From Collinsella aerofaciens (lineage in GTDB: Bacteria; Actinomycetota; Coriobacteriia; Coriobacteriales; Coriobacteriaceae), in contig NZ_JAQLFJ010000009.1 of the NCBI RefSeq assembly GCF_028206795.1, positions 1-64,000 of the forward strand: a DNA stretch of 64,000 nt, written 5' to 3'. The translations under genes and the position numbers were made by a program. Positions 25,871 through 33,723 of this stretch are shown piece by piece (position 1 is the stretch's first letter; each line of letters begins with the position of its first letter). Below the pieces are notes generated by a model. It ran no database searches and was not told the DNA's origin. It saw nothing but the letters and a program-made list of their open reading frames with translations.

Positions 25871-26595
25871 GCCGCCACCTCCCCGCGTGCTCGTCGCCCT
25901 TCCCGACAGAAGCTCATGAAGAGTTCCTCGAGGTCCTGCCCGGGCCGAAGCGCATCCTCGTAGGCGAGGCGCCCCCCGCAGATGATGCCGATGGTGTCCG
26001 CCATCTGCTGCACCTCGGAGAGGATGTGGCTCGAAACGATCACCGTCGTACCCGCCGCCGCGAAGCCGCGGATCTGGTCGCGCAGCTCCTCGATGCCGAT
26101 GGGGTCGAGGCCGTTGGTGGGCTCGTCGAGCACGAGCAGGCGTGGCCGGGCGATCAGCGCCAGCGCGAGCCCCAGGCGCTGCCGCATGCCCATCGAGAAG
26201 CGCCCGGCGCGCTTCTTCCCGGTGTCCGCGAGGTCCACGGCGGCGAGCACCTCATCTATGCGGCTCTCGGGAAGGCCCAGCAGCGTGGTGCGCACGCGCA
26301 GGTTCTCGCGCGCGGTGAGGTTGGGGTAGAGCGGCGCCTCCTCGATGAGGCTGCCGATTGCGTAGAGGTCCTCGCGGCGCCAGGCGTGCCCGGCAAAGAG
26401 GATCTCCCCGGCCGTCGGCCGCAGCATCCCGCAGATCATCTTGAGCGTTGTCGACTTGCCGGCGCCGTTGGGACCGAGCAGCCCGTACACCTCGCCCTCG
26501 CGGATATGAAGGCTCACGTCGGCCACGGCGTCCTGCGCCTGGTCGCCGCGGCCGAAGCGCTTGGTGAGCCCGCGCGTCTCGAGCATGTAACCCAT
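25867..26595 (-). CDS. ABC transporter ATPase (lantibiotic immunity / bacitracin type)
   Basis: 242 aa from the ATG at 26595, which has GAAAGGAT 7 bases upstream; the further upstream ATG at 26646 has no such site. Walker [10 protein letters not shown] (about 41-49), signature FSMGMRQRLGLA (about 137-148), Walker B LLVLDEPTNGLDP (about 155-167), and a D-loop. The C-terminus matches the LanF/BcrA group. First gene of the minus-strand cassette. GC of the whole cassette is near 70%, above its neighbours. Confidence 0.9.
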   Translation of the reverse strand: MGYMLETRGLTKRFGRGDQAQDAVADVSLHIREGEVYGLLGPNGAGKSTTLKMICGMLRPTAGEILFAGHAWRREDLYAIGSLIEEAPLYPNLTARENLRVRTTLLGLPESRIDEVLAAVDLADTGKKRAGRFSMGMRQRLGLALALIARPRLLVLDEPTNGLDPIGIEELRDQIRGFAAAGTTVIVSSHILSEVQQMADTIGIICGGRLAYEDALRPGQDLEELFMSFCREGRRARGEVAA

Positions 26596-26806
26596 GGGTT
26601 TATCCTTTCTCTTCCGGGCGCGCGGGCCGAGCCACCGTGCCCGCACGCTTTACCTTTCGGGTTCACCATCCATGGTGGGGCGCGTTTCTAACGAAGCCGT
26701 AACGGCCGTTGGGTTCTTTTAGCGCCAACCCTTCTCGACCCGCACATCATGATTAATTCGCTTAAGGCAACAACTTTCCCGATCGATGTAATCACCGAAT
26801 CAAAAC

Positions 26807-26863
26807 GTGTACATCAGCCATCAAAGATGCCGAAAAATGTCATATTTGGAGGCTGATGTACAC
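26807..26863. repeat. Perfect 13-bp inverted repeat with 31-bp loop
   Basis: GTGTACATCAGCC (26807-26819) is exactly complementary to GGCTGATGTACAC (26851-26863). The AT-rich loop has no ORF. It lies about 130 bases ahead of the phosphatidyltransferase start. It could be a regulator binding site or an RNA hairpin; no T-run follows, so it is not an obvious terminator. Confidence 0.8.
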
Positions 26864-26926
26864 AAATGCAGAATCCCGCACAACCCAGTAGCATCCTCCA
26901 TATGTCTGGACTCTCTATGCTTACGC

Positions 26927-26955
26927 TGGATAGACATCGCCGGAACGGGTATAGT
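26927..26955 (+). promoter_or_regulatory. Candidate promoter of the phosphatidyltransferase gene
   Basis: TGGATA (26927-26932), a 17-base spacer, then TATAGT (26950-26955), 37 bases before the GTG start. The -10 is good and the -35 weak. Confidence 0.4.
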
Positions 26956-26991
26956 ATCGAAAGTTTTGTCGTTAACCAGCGGGGGAGTCCT

Positions 26992-27696
26992 GTGGGCATC
27001 AAAAAGAAGATCAAAAAGGAGCTTATCGGCACTTCCGATTACCCGTCGAATAAGATCTTTACGATCTCCAATTTCATCACCTTTACGCGCCTGATCCTCA
27101 CCCTGGTATTTCTGTACCTGTTTGTGACGGATAACAACCGCGTCATCGCCATCGTTATCTACGCCGTTGCCGCCTCTACCGACTGGATGGACGGTCAGAT
27201 CGCCCGCATGACCAAGACGGTCTCGTGGCTCGGCAAGGTCATGGATCCCATCTGCGACCGAGCGCTGCTGTTCACCGGCGTACTTGGGCTGGTGGTTCGC
27301 GGAGAGCTGCCAATCTGGGTCTGCGTGCTCATTATTGGCCGCGACATCTATCTGGGCATCGGCACGCTTATCGTTCGTCATTATCACCGTCGCCCCATCG
27401 ATGTCGTCTTTCCCGGAAAGATTGCCACTGCACTGCTCATGACCGGCTTCTCGCTCATGCTGCTCGGGTTCCCCGTTATTGACGGCCTGCATCTTTTACC
27501 TTCAACCCTTACGGCCTTCCCGGGCCTCAACGGAAGCTCGGTGCCCCTCGGCATCTTCTTTGTGTACGGCGGCGTGATCTTCTCCATGCTCACGGCTGTC
27601 ATCTATTCCATTAAGGGCGGAGTGGCCATTAAACAGGCTCTCGCGCATCCCGAGGACGAGGACATCGACTTTCTGAACCCTGAAATCGAAGACTGA
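26992..27696 (+). CDS. CDP-alcohol phosphatidyltransferase family protein
   Basis: 234 aa from the GTG at 26992, chosen because GGGGGAG lies 5 bases upstream; earlier ATGs lack a site and add an unlikely leader. The catalytic signature DX2DGX2ARX8GX3DX3D is complete, from DWMDGQIAR to MDPICD (about residues 62-85), within a multi-helix membrane protein. It makes a phospholipid from CDP-diacylglycerol; the alcohol is not certain, since a clearer PgsA is encoded at 47.9 kb. It may be PgsA2-like or a cardiolipin-type enzyme. It is followed by the GarA-like and MerR genes, as around actinobacterial pgsA2. Confidence 0.85.
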   Translation: MGIKKKIKKELIGTSDYPSNKIFTISNFITFTRLILTLVFLYLFVTDNNRVIAIVIYAVAASTDWMDGQIARMTKTVSWLGKVMDPICDRALLFTGVLGLVVRGELPIWVCVLIIGRDIYLGIGTLIVRHYHRRPIDVVFPGKIATALLMTGFSLMLLGFPVIDGLHLLPSTLTAFPGLNGSSVPLGIFFVYGGVIFSMLTAVIYSIKGGVAIKQALAHPEDEDIDFLNPEIED

Positions 27697-27762
27697 TTCG
27701 TTGGGGTATGATTACGTACGGTTCATTATTTGCGGCACGTCCGCGATAAGTTAGGGGTTGTC

Positions 27763-28197
27763 ATGGACAACATGGTTAATAATATGCCTCAGAATGATAA
27801 GACTGCTGACGCTACCTGCGTATTCCGCGTGCCTTCAAGCGACGTCACCGTTCCCGACCTCATGGCCAACGTGCGCATCACCGCCCCCGTTCTGTCCATC
27901 GTCAAGGGTCCGCAGACTGGTGCCGCCTTTGAGCTCGAGGACGACGTGACCACCATCGGCCGCGATCCTGCAAACGGCATCTTCCTCAATGACATGACCG
28001 TTTCGCGTAGCCACGCGCGCATTATTCGCGAGGGCCTCGGCGCTCGCATTGAGGACCTGGGCTCGCTCAATGGCACCTGGGTCGACGGCGCCATTGTCAA
28101 CGCGGCCCCGCTGCACGATGGTTCTTCCGTCCAGATCGGTACGTTTACGCTCATCTACCACGAGAGCACGCCGGAGCGCATCGAAACCGGTGAGTAG
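27763..28197 (+). CDS. FHA-domain protein, GarA/OdhI-like
   Basis: 144 aa from the ATG at 27763 with AGGGG upstream. A short N-terminal tail ends in DATCVFRV, which aligns with the ETTxVFR phosphothreonine motif of GarA/OdhI, and a C-terminal FHA domain (about 47-137) has TIGRDP, SRSHARI and GSLNGTWV, the phosphopeptide-binding loops. In actinobacteria the phosphorylated tail folds onto the FHA domain and releases metabolic target enzymes. Whether those targets exist here is unknown. It is followed 3 bases later by a MerR gene, as in the garA locus of mycobacteria. Confidence 0.88.
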   Translation: MDNMVNNMPQNDKTADATCVFRVPSSDVTVPDLMANVRITAPVLSIVKGPQTGAAFELEDDVTTIGRDPANGIFLNDMTVSRSHARIIREGLGARIEDLGSLNGTWVDGAIVNAAPLHDGSSVQIGTFTLIYHESTPERIETGE

Positions 28198-28200
28198 GGC

Positions 28201-29079
28201 ATGGCCGAACGCAACTATCTGAGTATCGGCCAAGTCGTCAACCTTCTTCGAGGCGCATACCCCGATCTTTCGAACTCAAAAATTAGATTTCTAGAAGATG
28301 AGGGGCTCATTACCCCTCATCGTACGCCTAAGGGATACCGTCAGTACTCTAAGGAGGACGTTGATCGCCTGGAGGTCATCCTGCATTTGCAGAAGACCCG
28401 CTACATGCCTCTCAACGTGATTAAGCAGCGCTTGGAAAACGCCACGGACCTGTCAACGCTCGCTTACGAGGTGGGCTTGCTGTCCGATGTTCCGCTCAAG
28501 ACGGAGCCCAAGGAGACTAAGCAAAAGCTGCATCCCATTGAGACCATTCCCGATATGCTGGGCGTCGAGATTTCGTTTATCCGCTCGCTCGCCGAGAACG
28601 ACCTCATTCGCATCATCAAGAGTCCGCAGAATCGTGAGCTCGTCGATGGTCGCGATTTTCCAATCATCCGCTACTGCTCCGAGCTGTCACGCTTCCATAT
28701 CGAGCCCCGCAACCTGCGTCAGTACGTGTCTTCCGCCAACCGCGAGTCCTCGATGTTTGAGCAGGTGCTCGTGAGCATGCTCGGAATGGATACCTCCGAT
28801 GACGAGCGCGACGCCAAGCTCGAGCGTGCGTTTAAGAAGCTTCATGACCTGACCGAGGGTGTGCACACTGCGTTGCTCAAGAACCGCGTTTTTGAGTCGC
28901 TCAATGCCGTGGTCGAGGACGCCGACATCGATGCACTCGATGAGGAAATCACTCGCTCCGAGTCCACCAAAGCCAAAAACGAAGAGATAGCCACGCCGGC
29001 TTCGCACGAGGATTCTCTCGTAAAGCCGCTCAAGGTCGTCGCCCCTTCGCACTCCGGCACCGCCACGGAGGGCAAATAA
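28201..29079 (+). CDS. MerR-family regulator, FtsR-like
   Basis: 292 aa. The N-terminal MerR winged helix (about 5-75) has YLSIGQVV, KIRFLEDEGLI and GYRQYSKEDV. The rest is a longer two-part effector domain with no cysteine metal site, unlike metal sensors. Its position right after the GarA-like gene matches the FtsR/Rv1828 regulators of actinobacteria, which control cell-division genes; that function is inferred from synteny. Start ATG at 28201. Confidence 0.85.
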   Translation: MAERNYLSIGQVVNLLRGAYPDLSNSKIRFLEDEGLITPHRTPKGYRQYSKEDVDRLEVILHLQKTRYMPLNVIKQRLENATDLSTLAYEVGLLSDVPLKTEPKETKQKLHPIETIPDMLGVEISFIRSLAENDLIRIIKSPQNRELVDGRDFPIIRYCSELSRFHIEPRNLRQYVSSANRESSMFEQVLVSMLGMDTSDDERDAKLERAFKKLHDLTEGVHTALLKNRVFESLNAVVEDADIDALDEEITRSESTKAKNEEIATPASHEDSLVKPLKVVAPSHSGTATEGK

Positions 29080-29119
29080 CCGCTGCCGCTTATCCGGCAA
29101 CCCATTGAAAGGTCATGCA

Positions 29120-29650
29120 ATGTACGACTTCGAATCTCAAATCGTCGACATCCCCGACTATCCCGAGCCCGGAGTCATCTTTAAAGACATCACGCCGCTC
29201 TTTGGCAATCCCGAGGCGCTCAAAGCCATGACCGATACCCTCGCCGAGCACTTTGCCGGCATGGGAATCACCAAGGTCGTGGGTCCCGAGGCTCGCGGCT
29301 TTATGGTTGGCGTACCGGTGGCTGTAGCCCTTGGCGCCGGCTTTGTTCCCGCACGTAAACCGGGCAAGCTGCCGCGCGAGACCGTAAGCCAGAGCTACGA
29401 GCTCGAGTACGGCACCGATTCAATTGAGATCCATGCCGACGCTATCAGCTCTAAAGATACCGTGTTGATTCTGGACGACTTGGTCGCGACGGGCGGAACC
29501 GTCGAGGCAACAGGTAAACTGGTGCGAGATATGGGCGCAAAGCTTATCGGTTACGGTTGTATACTTGAGCTTGCGTTTCTCAACCCGCGCGAGAAGCTCA
29601 CGCCGTCTGATGACGATGTGGAGCTCTTTAGCCTGGTGACGGTAGGCTAG
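29120..29650 (+). CDS. apt: Adenine phosphoribosyltransferase
   Basis: 176 aa from the ATG at 29120, with GAAAGG 7 bases upstream; a TTG at 29105 is also in frame. Salvages adenine to AMP with PRPP. The PRPP loop VLILDDLVATGGT (about 113-125) and the earlier GPEARGFMVG (about 54-63) are typical, and YPEPGVIFKDITPLF is the family N-terminal block. It stands between the MerR regulator and a secreted hydrolase. Confidence 0.95.
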   Translation: MYDFESQIVDIPDYPEPGVIFKDITPLFGNPEALKAMTDTLAEHFAGMGITKVVGPEARGFMVGVPVAVALGAGFVPARKPGKLPRETVSQSYELEYGTDSIEIHADAISSKDTVLILDDLVATGGTVEATGKLVRDMGAKLIGYGCILELAFLNPREKLTPSDDDVELFSLVTVG

Positions 29651-29682
29651 CCGTTACCCTTAGTTACTGGAAAGGAAGCTAC

Positions 29683-30795
29683 ATGCGCACAGCAAACACG
29701 CACAAAAATATGGCACGCTGCGCTGCTACGGCAACCCTCGCTTGTGTTTTGGGCTTGGGCCTCGCGGCTCCTGCCTACGCCGATACCGCATCCGACCTTG
29801 CCGCTGCTCGTACGAAACTCGAGCAGATCGGCACCCAAACCCAGCAGATTTACGATGAGCTTGCCACGCAGACGCAGGCGCTCGATCAGACTGCCGGCGA
29901 GATCACGCAAAAGCAGCAGGAGATCGCCGATGGTCAGGCCAAGCTCTCGACCTATGTCGCCGGCGAGTACAAAACCGGCGGTCTGAGCCTGCTTCAGGTT
30001 TTGACGGGTGTCGATGATCTGAGCGATATGCTCAACCGTCTGTTCTACTACGGCAAAGTTTCCGATAAGCAAGCTCAGACCATTCAAGAGGTCAAGGAGC
30101 TTAAGCAGCAGCTCACCGATAAGCAGGCCGAGCAGGAGAAGAACGTCGCCGCGACGCAAAAGAAGGTCGACGAGCTCAATGCCCAGCAGGCTGAGGCTCA
30201 GAGTGTCGTGAACTCCCTGGATTCGCAGCTGCAGGCCGAGCTCGCTGCCGAGGCCGAGGCCAACGCTGCGCTGCAGGCTGGCATTAATGCTAGCACCGCC
30301 GAAAAGGCCACGGTGAGCAACGACACCGCCGGTACGACCGAGAACACCAACAATGGCGGCCAGACCAACAATAACAACAACCAGGGCGGCAACACGCCGG
30401 CTCCCGCACCGCAGCCTGCCCCCACGCCCGCTCCGGCTCCCACGCCTTCGGCACCGAGTCAGTCTGTTGATGGTGGCTCCGTTGTTTCGCGCGCCTACAG
30501 CAAGCTCGGCTATGCGTATTCTTGGGGCGGCATTGGACCGAACAGCTTTGACTGCTCCGGTTTTGTAAGCTATTGCCTCACGGGACGCTACTGCCGTCTG
30601 GGCACCACGGTCGACTTCATGGGTTGGACCCGTGTGTCCGATCCGCAACCCGGCGATGTTGTGGTTAACTCCTACCATACCGGCATTTATATCGGTAATG
30701 GTCAGATGATCCATGCTTCCGACTACAAAACGGGCGTCATCATCAGCTCCGTTGCCGCCGGCATGAACAACAACTATATCTTCGTGCGCTACTAA
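29683..30795 (+). CDS. Secreted NlpC/P60 peptidoglycan hydrolase
   Basis: 370 aa. A signal peptide with APAYA-D cleavage is at about 1-37. A coiled-coil domain (about 38-200) of the kind that regulates such hydrolases follows, then an Asn/Gly/Pro linker (about 215-265) and the C-terminal NlpC/P60 domain with catalytic C291 (FDCSGFVSYC), H332 (YHTGIYIG) and a downstream His. It cuts cell-wall peptides, probably at D-Glu/diamino acid bonds, during growth or division. GGAAAGGAAG precedes the ATG and a terminator follows. Confidence 0.92.
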   Translation: MRTANTHKNMARCAATATLACVLGLGLAAPAYADTASDLAAARTKLEQIGTQTQQIYDELATQTQALDQTAGEITQKQQEIADGQAKLSTYVAGEYKTGGLSLLQVLTGVDDLSDMLNRLFYYGKVSDKQAQTIQEVKELKQQLTDKQAEQEKNVAATQKKVDELNAQQAEAQSVVNSLDSQLQAELAAEAEANAALQAGINASTAEKATVSNDTAGTTENTNNGGQTNNNNNQGGNTPAPAPQPAPTPAPAPTPSAPSQSVDGGSVVSRAYSKLGYAYSWGGIGPNSFDCSGFVSYCLTGRYCRLGTTVDFMGWTRVSDPQPGDVVVNSYHTGIYIGNGQMIHASDYKTGVIISSVAAGMNNNYIFVRY

Positions 30796-30821
30796 GTCAT
30801 CTTACACAGCGTGTGAATGTG

Positions 30822-30858
30822 GACCTCGTGGCTTAAAGTCGCGAGGTCTATTCTTTTG
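30822..30858 (+). terminator. Terminator of the NlpC/P60 gene
   Basis: GACCTCG and CGAGGTC pair around a 13-base loop, followed by TATTCTTTTG, 27 bases after the stop. Confidence 0.65.
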
Positions 30859-30870
30859 TCTCTAATCTTG

Positions 30871-30905
30871 TACGGCTATCTAGTATTCAAAACTAGATAG
30901 CCGTA
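30871..30905. promoter_or_regulatory. 14-bp perfect inverted repeat, candidate operator of degV
   Basis: TACGGCTATCTAGT (30871-30884) is complementary to ACTAGATAGCCGTA (30892-30905) with a 7-base loop. It covers the -35 area of the degV promoter (-10 TATAAT at 30926-30931). The core TATCTAGT also occurs at 32551-32558 in front of the DUF1836 regulator gene. Confidence 0.6.
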
Positions 30906-30925
30906 CATTCGGTTTGCAAGAAGGC

Positions 30926-30931
30926 TATAAT
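30926..30931 (+). promoter_or_regulatory. -10 box of degV
   Basis: A perfect TATAAT 29 bases before the start codon. No good -35 is seen; that position is occupied by the inverted repeat. Confidence 0.6.
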
Positions 30932-30960
30932 TGTTGAGGAACAATTAGAAAGGACCCTCT

Positions 30961-31827
30961 ATGAGCTGGGCACTTATCTCAGATTCAAGCTGTAACCTCC
31001 GCGATTGGCAACCGACCGCGCCCCATACCACCTTTGCATTTGCGCCCCTCAAAATTCGAGTGGGGGAGCGTGAATTCGTCGATGACCTTTCGCTTGATGT
31101 ACATGAGCTCAACTGCGCTGTTCAGGCGGAGACGAACGCTTCTTCGAGCGCTTGTCCCAGCGTAGGGGAGTGGGCCGAGCTCTTCAAATTGGCCGACAAG
31201 ACCATCTGCATGCCGATCTCTGAGGGCGTGTCGGGCAGCTACAACGCGGCAGCCACGGCTCGCGATATGGTTCTTGCCGAGGAGCCCGACCGACAGATTC
31301 ATCTAGTCAATTCACGCGCAGCTGGCGGCAAAATGGATCTCATTTTCTTGCTGTTCGACCGCTATCTTGTAAGCAACCCGGATGTCTCATTCGAGGATGC
31401 TTGCGCATACTTCGATAGCCTTGAACAGAACAGCAAAATCCTCTTCAGTTTGTGCAATTACGAAAACCTCGCCAAAGCCGGACGTATCCCTAAGGCAGCC
31501 GGCGTCATTGCCAACAAGCTCAATATCCGCATTTTGGGCACGGCGAGCGAGGCCGGTAAAATCGAACTCGTCGGGCACACGCGTGGCGAAAAGAAGATGC
31601 TCAACAAGATCATCGACACCATGGAAGCCGAGGGTTTTACGGGCGGCGAGGTCATCATCGATCACGTTGAGAACGAAGCTGGAGCCCAGGCGCTTACTGA
31701 CCGCATAGTCGAGCATTGGCCCGGCTCCAAGACCATCATCATGCCCTGCAACGGCCTGGATTCCTATTACGCCGAGATGCACGGCCTCATCATCGGCTAC
31801 GGCATGGGCGTAGCTTCGGGCAAGTAA
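30961..31827 (+). CDS. DegV family fatty-acid-binding protein
   Basis: 288 aa. The N-terminal ALISDSSCNL block and the PISEGVSGSYNAA block (about residues 84-96), which hold bound lipid, are typical of DegV/FakB proteins. These present fatty acids to a FakA kinase; no fakA is in the window. GAAAGGACCC precedes the ATG. It lies alone between an upstream operator-like palindrome and a shared terminator. Confidence 0.9.
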   Translation: MSWALISDSSCNLRDWQPTAPHTTFAFAPLKIRVGEREFVDDLSLDVHELNCAVQAETNASSSACPSVGEWAELFKLADKTICMPISEGVSGSYNAAATARDMVLAEEPDRQIHLVNSRAAGGKMDLIFLLFDRYLVSNPDVSFEDACAYFDSLEQNSKILFSLCNYENLAKAGRIPKAAGVIANKLNIRILGTASEAGKIELVGHTRGEKKMLNKIIDTMEAEGFTGGEVIIDHVENEAGAQALTDRIVEHWPGSKTIIMPCNGLDSYYAEMHGLIIGYGMGVASGK

Positions 31828-31848
31828 AGTCCAACCAAGCAAAAATAT

Positions 31849-31890
31849 GGGCGGGACAAAGCGACAGATGGCTCTTTGCCCCGCCCGTTT
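31849..31890. terminator. Bidirectional terminator between degV and DUF1836 gene
   Basis: GGGCGGGACAAAG pairs with CTTTGCCCCGCCC (one bulge), followed by GTTTT on the plus strand and by ATATTTTT on the minus strand. The two genes converge here. Confidence 0.75.
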
Positions 31891-31900
31891 TACACGTCGG

Positions 31901-32512
31901 CTAGCTATTAAACCCATTAAACTTTAGATAGCTCATCAGGTACGCCTTCGAAACGAAGGATGAAACTGCACTGCGCACAAGCAGCGACTCACGCGTTACC
32001 TGATGCGCCGTATCGGGAACCGGCGTCTGCTCAACGGAAAACGCCGAACGAATCGATGCCTCGAGCTGATCGACCACATAATCGAAGGCGGTCGGGGCAT
32101 CGTAGCTCAAACGCTGAATGTTGAAGAGTGCCTGCACCGCAGCAATAGGTAGCACCTGTTTAAAGAGGCAGATAGCGATCAGGCGGGCAATCTGCTCGCG
32201 GCCATATTGCTTTTTGACCGGAGCAGGCACCAGGCCGACCTTAACGTAGTTATTGATCATCGATGGCGTAATGACAGGGTGCTCAACGCAAATGGACAGC
32301 GGCTCCATCCACAGCGCAACATACTCAATGACCTGGTCGCGGTAGAGCGTCACATTGGGCAACTGGTCATAGCGCGACAGACTCAACGTATTGAGTTTGC
32401 ACACGATTTCGGACTGAATAAATGCATCGGGCAGCACAGTGGGCTGAATATCCTCAGGCTTAATACTGACCGACGAATCGGACATCGGAATAACGTGTTT
32501 AACGTGGTTCAT
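31901..32512 (-). CDS. DUF1836 domain-containing protein, likely transcriptional regulator
   Basis: 203 aa from the ATG at 32512, preceded by GGAGGACC. The region around residues 70-120 has VITPSMINNYVKVGLVPAP, the helix-turn-helix-like core of DUF1836 proteins, with a KKQYGREQIARL block next to it, similar to MerR-type helices. Function is not established; DNA binding is inferred. The motif TATCTAGT upstream of its own gene is shared with the degV promoter palindrome. Confidence 0.82.
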   Translation of the reverse strand: MNHVKHVIPMSDSSVSIKPEDIQPTVLPDAFIQSEIVCKLNTLSLSRYDQLPNVTLYRDQVIEYVALWMEPLSICVEHPVITPSMINNYVKVGLVPAPVKKQYGREQIARLIAICLFKQVLPIAAVQALFNIQRLSYDAPTAFDYVVDQLEASIRSAFSVEQTPVPDTAHQVTRESLLVRSAVSSFVSKAYLMSYLKFNGFNS

Positions 32513-32584
32513 AAAGGTCCTCCGTTCATTTTCTATATTGTATTCTAGGTTATCTAGTTTTGCATACCACATAGCCGGCAAGTA

Positions 32585-32626
32585 AAAGTGGTTGGACAAC
32601 ACATTGATGCATCGTCCAACCACTTT
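32585..32626 (-). terminator. Terminator of trxB
   Basis: AAAGTGGTTGGAC and GTCCAACCACTTT form a perfect 13-bp stem with a 16-base loop, 40 bases past the trxB stop; a TTTTACTT tract follows on the minus strand. Confidence 0.75.
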
Positions 32627-32666
32627 CTTTGAATATAGCAACCTAACATAAGATATATTATCGTAC

Positions 32667-33605
32667 TTATCCGCGTAGAAAAGCGTATGCGCCGGTTGCC
32701 GCTATGGCTCCGTCAGAAACGGCAGTCACAACCTGGCGTAAACGCTTGGAACGGATATCGCCAGCTGCGAATAAGCCGGGCGTACGGGTGGCCATCGAAT
32801 CATCGGTAACAATACCGCCGTCGGGAGCCAGATCGACTAGATGCTCAACAAGCTCGGTATGTGGCTGCGTCCCCGTAAAGACAAAGATGCCAAACGAGCC
32901 GGGCTCAAATGACTCGGCATGAGTTTCCCCAGATGCATTGTCCTTAAAGGTAATCGTCGTTGGCATGGCTTCGCCCGATAGCTCCACAATACTAGTTTGG
33001 TACCTAACTGTAATATTGTCCTTTGCGAGTACTTTCTGAACAACACCATCGGGCGCACGGAACTGGTCGCGGCGCAGCACGATGGTCACACTGCTGGCAA
33101 TGTCGGACAGGAACAGCGCCTCTTCGCATGCCGAATTGCCACCACCGATTACAAAAACCTGCTTGCCGCGGAAAAACATGCCGTCACATGTTGCGCAATA
33201 TGAAACGCCACGACCGCGATACGTATCCTCGCCTGCGAAACCTGCCGGACGCGGCGTGGCACCCATGCAAGCGATAACGCTCGAGGCCAGCGTATCGCCC
33301 ATATCGTGATGCACCGTAAACAACGCTGCATCGGCATCGTAATCGATACCCGTAACCATGCTCCATGTAACCTGTGCTCCCAGGCCCTCTGCATGCTGCT
33401 GAAAACGCTCGCCGAGTTCGGCGCCACTCAGGAGCGGGAAACCCGGATAGTTCTCGACCTCATTGGTTGTGGCGATCTGCCCTCCCGACATGCCCTGCTC
33501 AATCACGGTCGTCGTCAGGTTGGCACGCGCAGCATAAATGGCGGCAGCATAGCCCGCGGGGCCGCCACCGATAATCGCAACATCGATCGGCTTATCGGTA
33601 GTCAT
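32667..33605 (-). CDS. trxB: Thioredoxin reductase
   Basis: 312 aa from the ATG at 33605, preceded by GAAAGGAC; the upstream in-frame extension is not needed. FAD-binding GGGPAGYAAA (about 13-22), redox-active CATC (about 136-139), and the NADPH-binding GGGNSACEEA (about 154-163) are in the canonical order, and ATRTPGLFAAGDIR is near the end. It reduces thioredoxin or a related protein with NADPH. No thioredoxin gene is adjacent. Confidence 0.94.
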   Translation of the reverse strand: MTTDKPIDVAIIGGGPAGYAAAIYAARANLTTTVIEQGMSGGQIATTNEVENYPGFPLLSGAELGERFQQHAEGLGAQVTWSMVTGIDYDADAALFTVHHDMGDTLASSVIACMGATPRPAGFAGEDTYRGRGVSYCATCDGMFFRGKQVFVIGGGNSACEEALFLSDIASSVTIVLRRDQFRAPDGVVQKVLAKDNITVRYQTSIVELSGEAMPTTITFKDNASGETHAESFEPGSFGIFVFTGTQPHTELVEHLVDLAPDGGIVTDDSMATRTPGLFAAGDIRSKRLRQVVTAVSDGAIAATGAYAFLRG

Positions 33606-33723
33606 GAAGCGTCCTTTCGTCGAAACGTTGTCGTTCTTTGCGCTCGTACCCAAATTTACGTGAACGTGACACTCATGCACTACAATGATAAATCCGTATT
33701 ACAAAGCTGAAGGGGAGTTATCG

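Larger units (their letters stand above)
26596..26991. other. Divergent intergenic region
   Basis: No gene. It holds the upstream control region of the transporter cassette (minus) and of the phosphatidyltransferase (plus), and a perfect 13-bp inverted repeat at 26807-26863. Confidence 0.6.
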
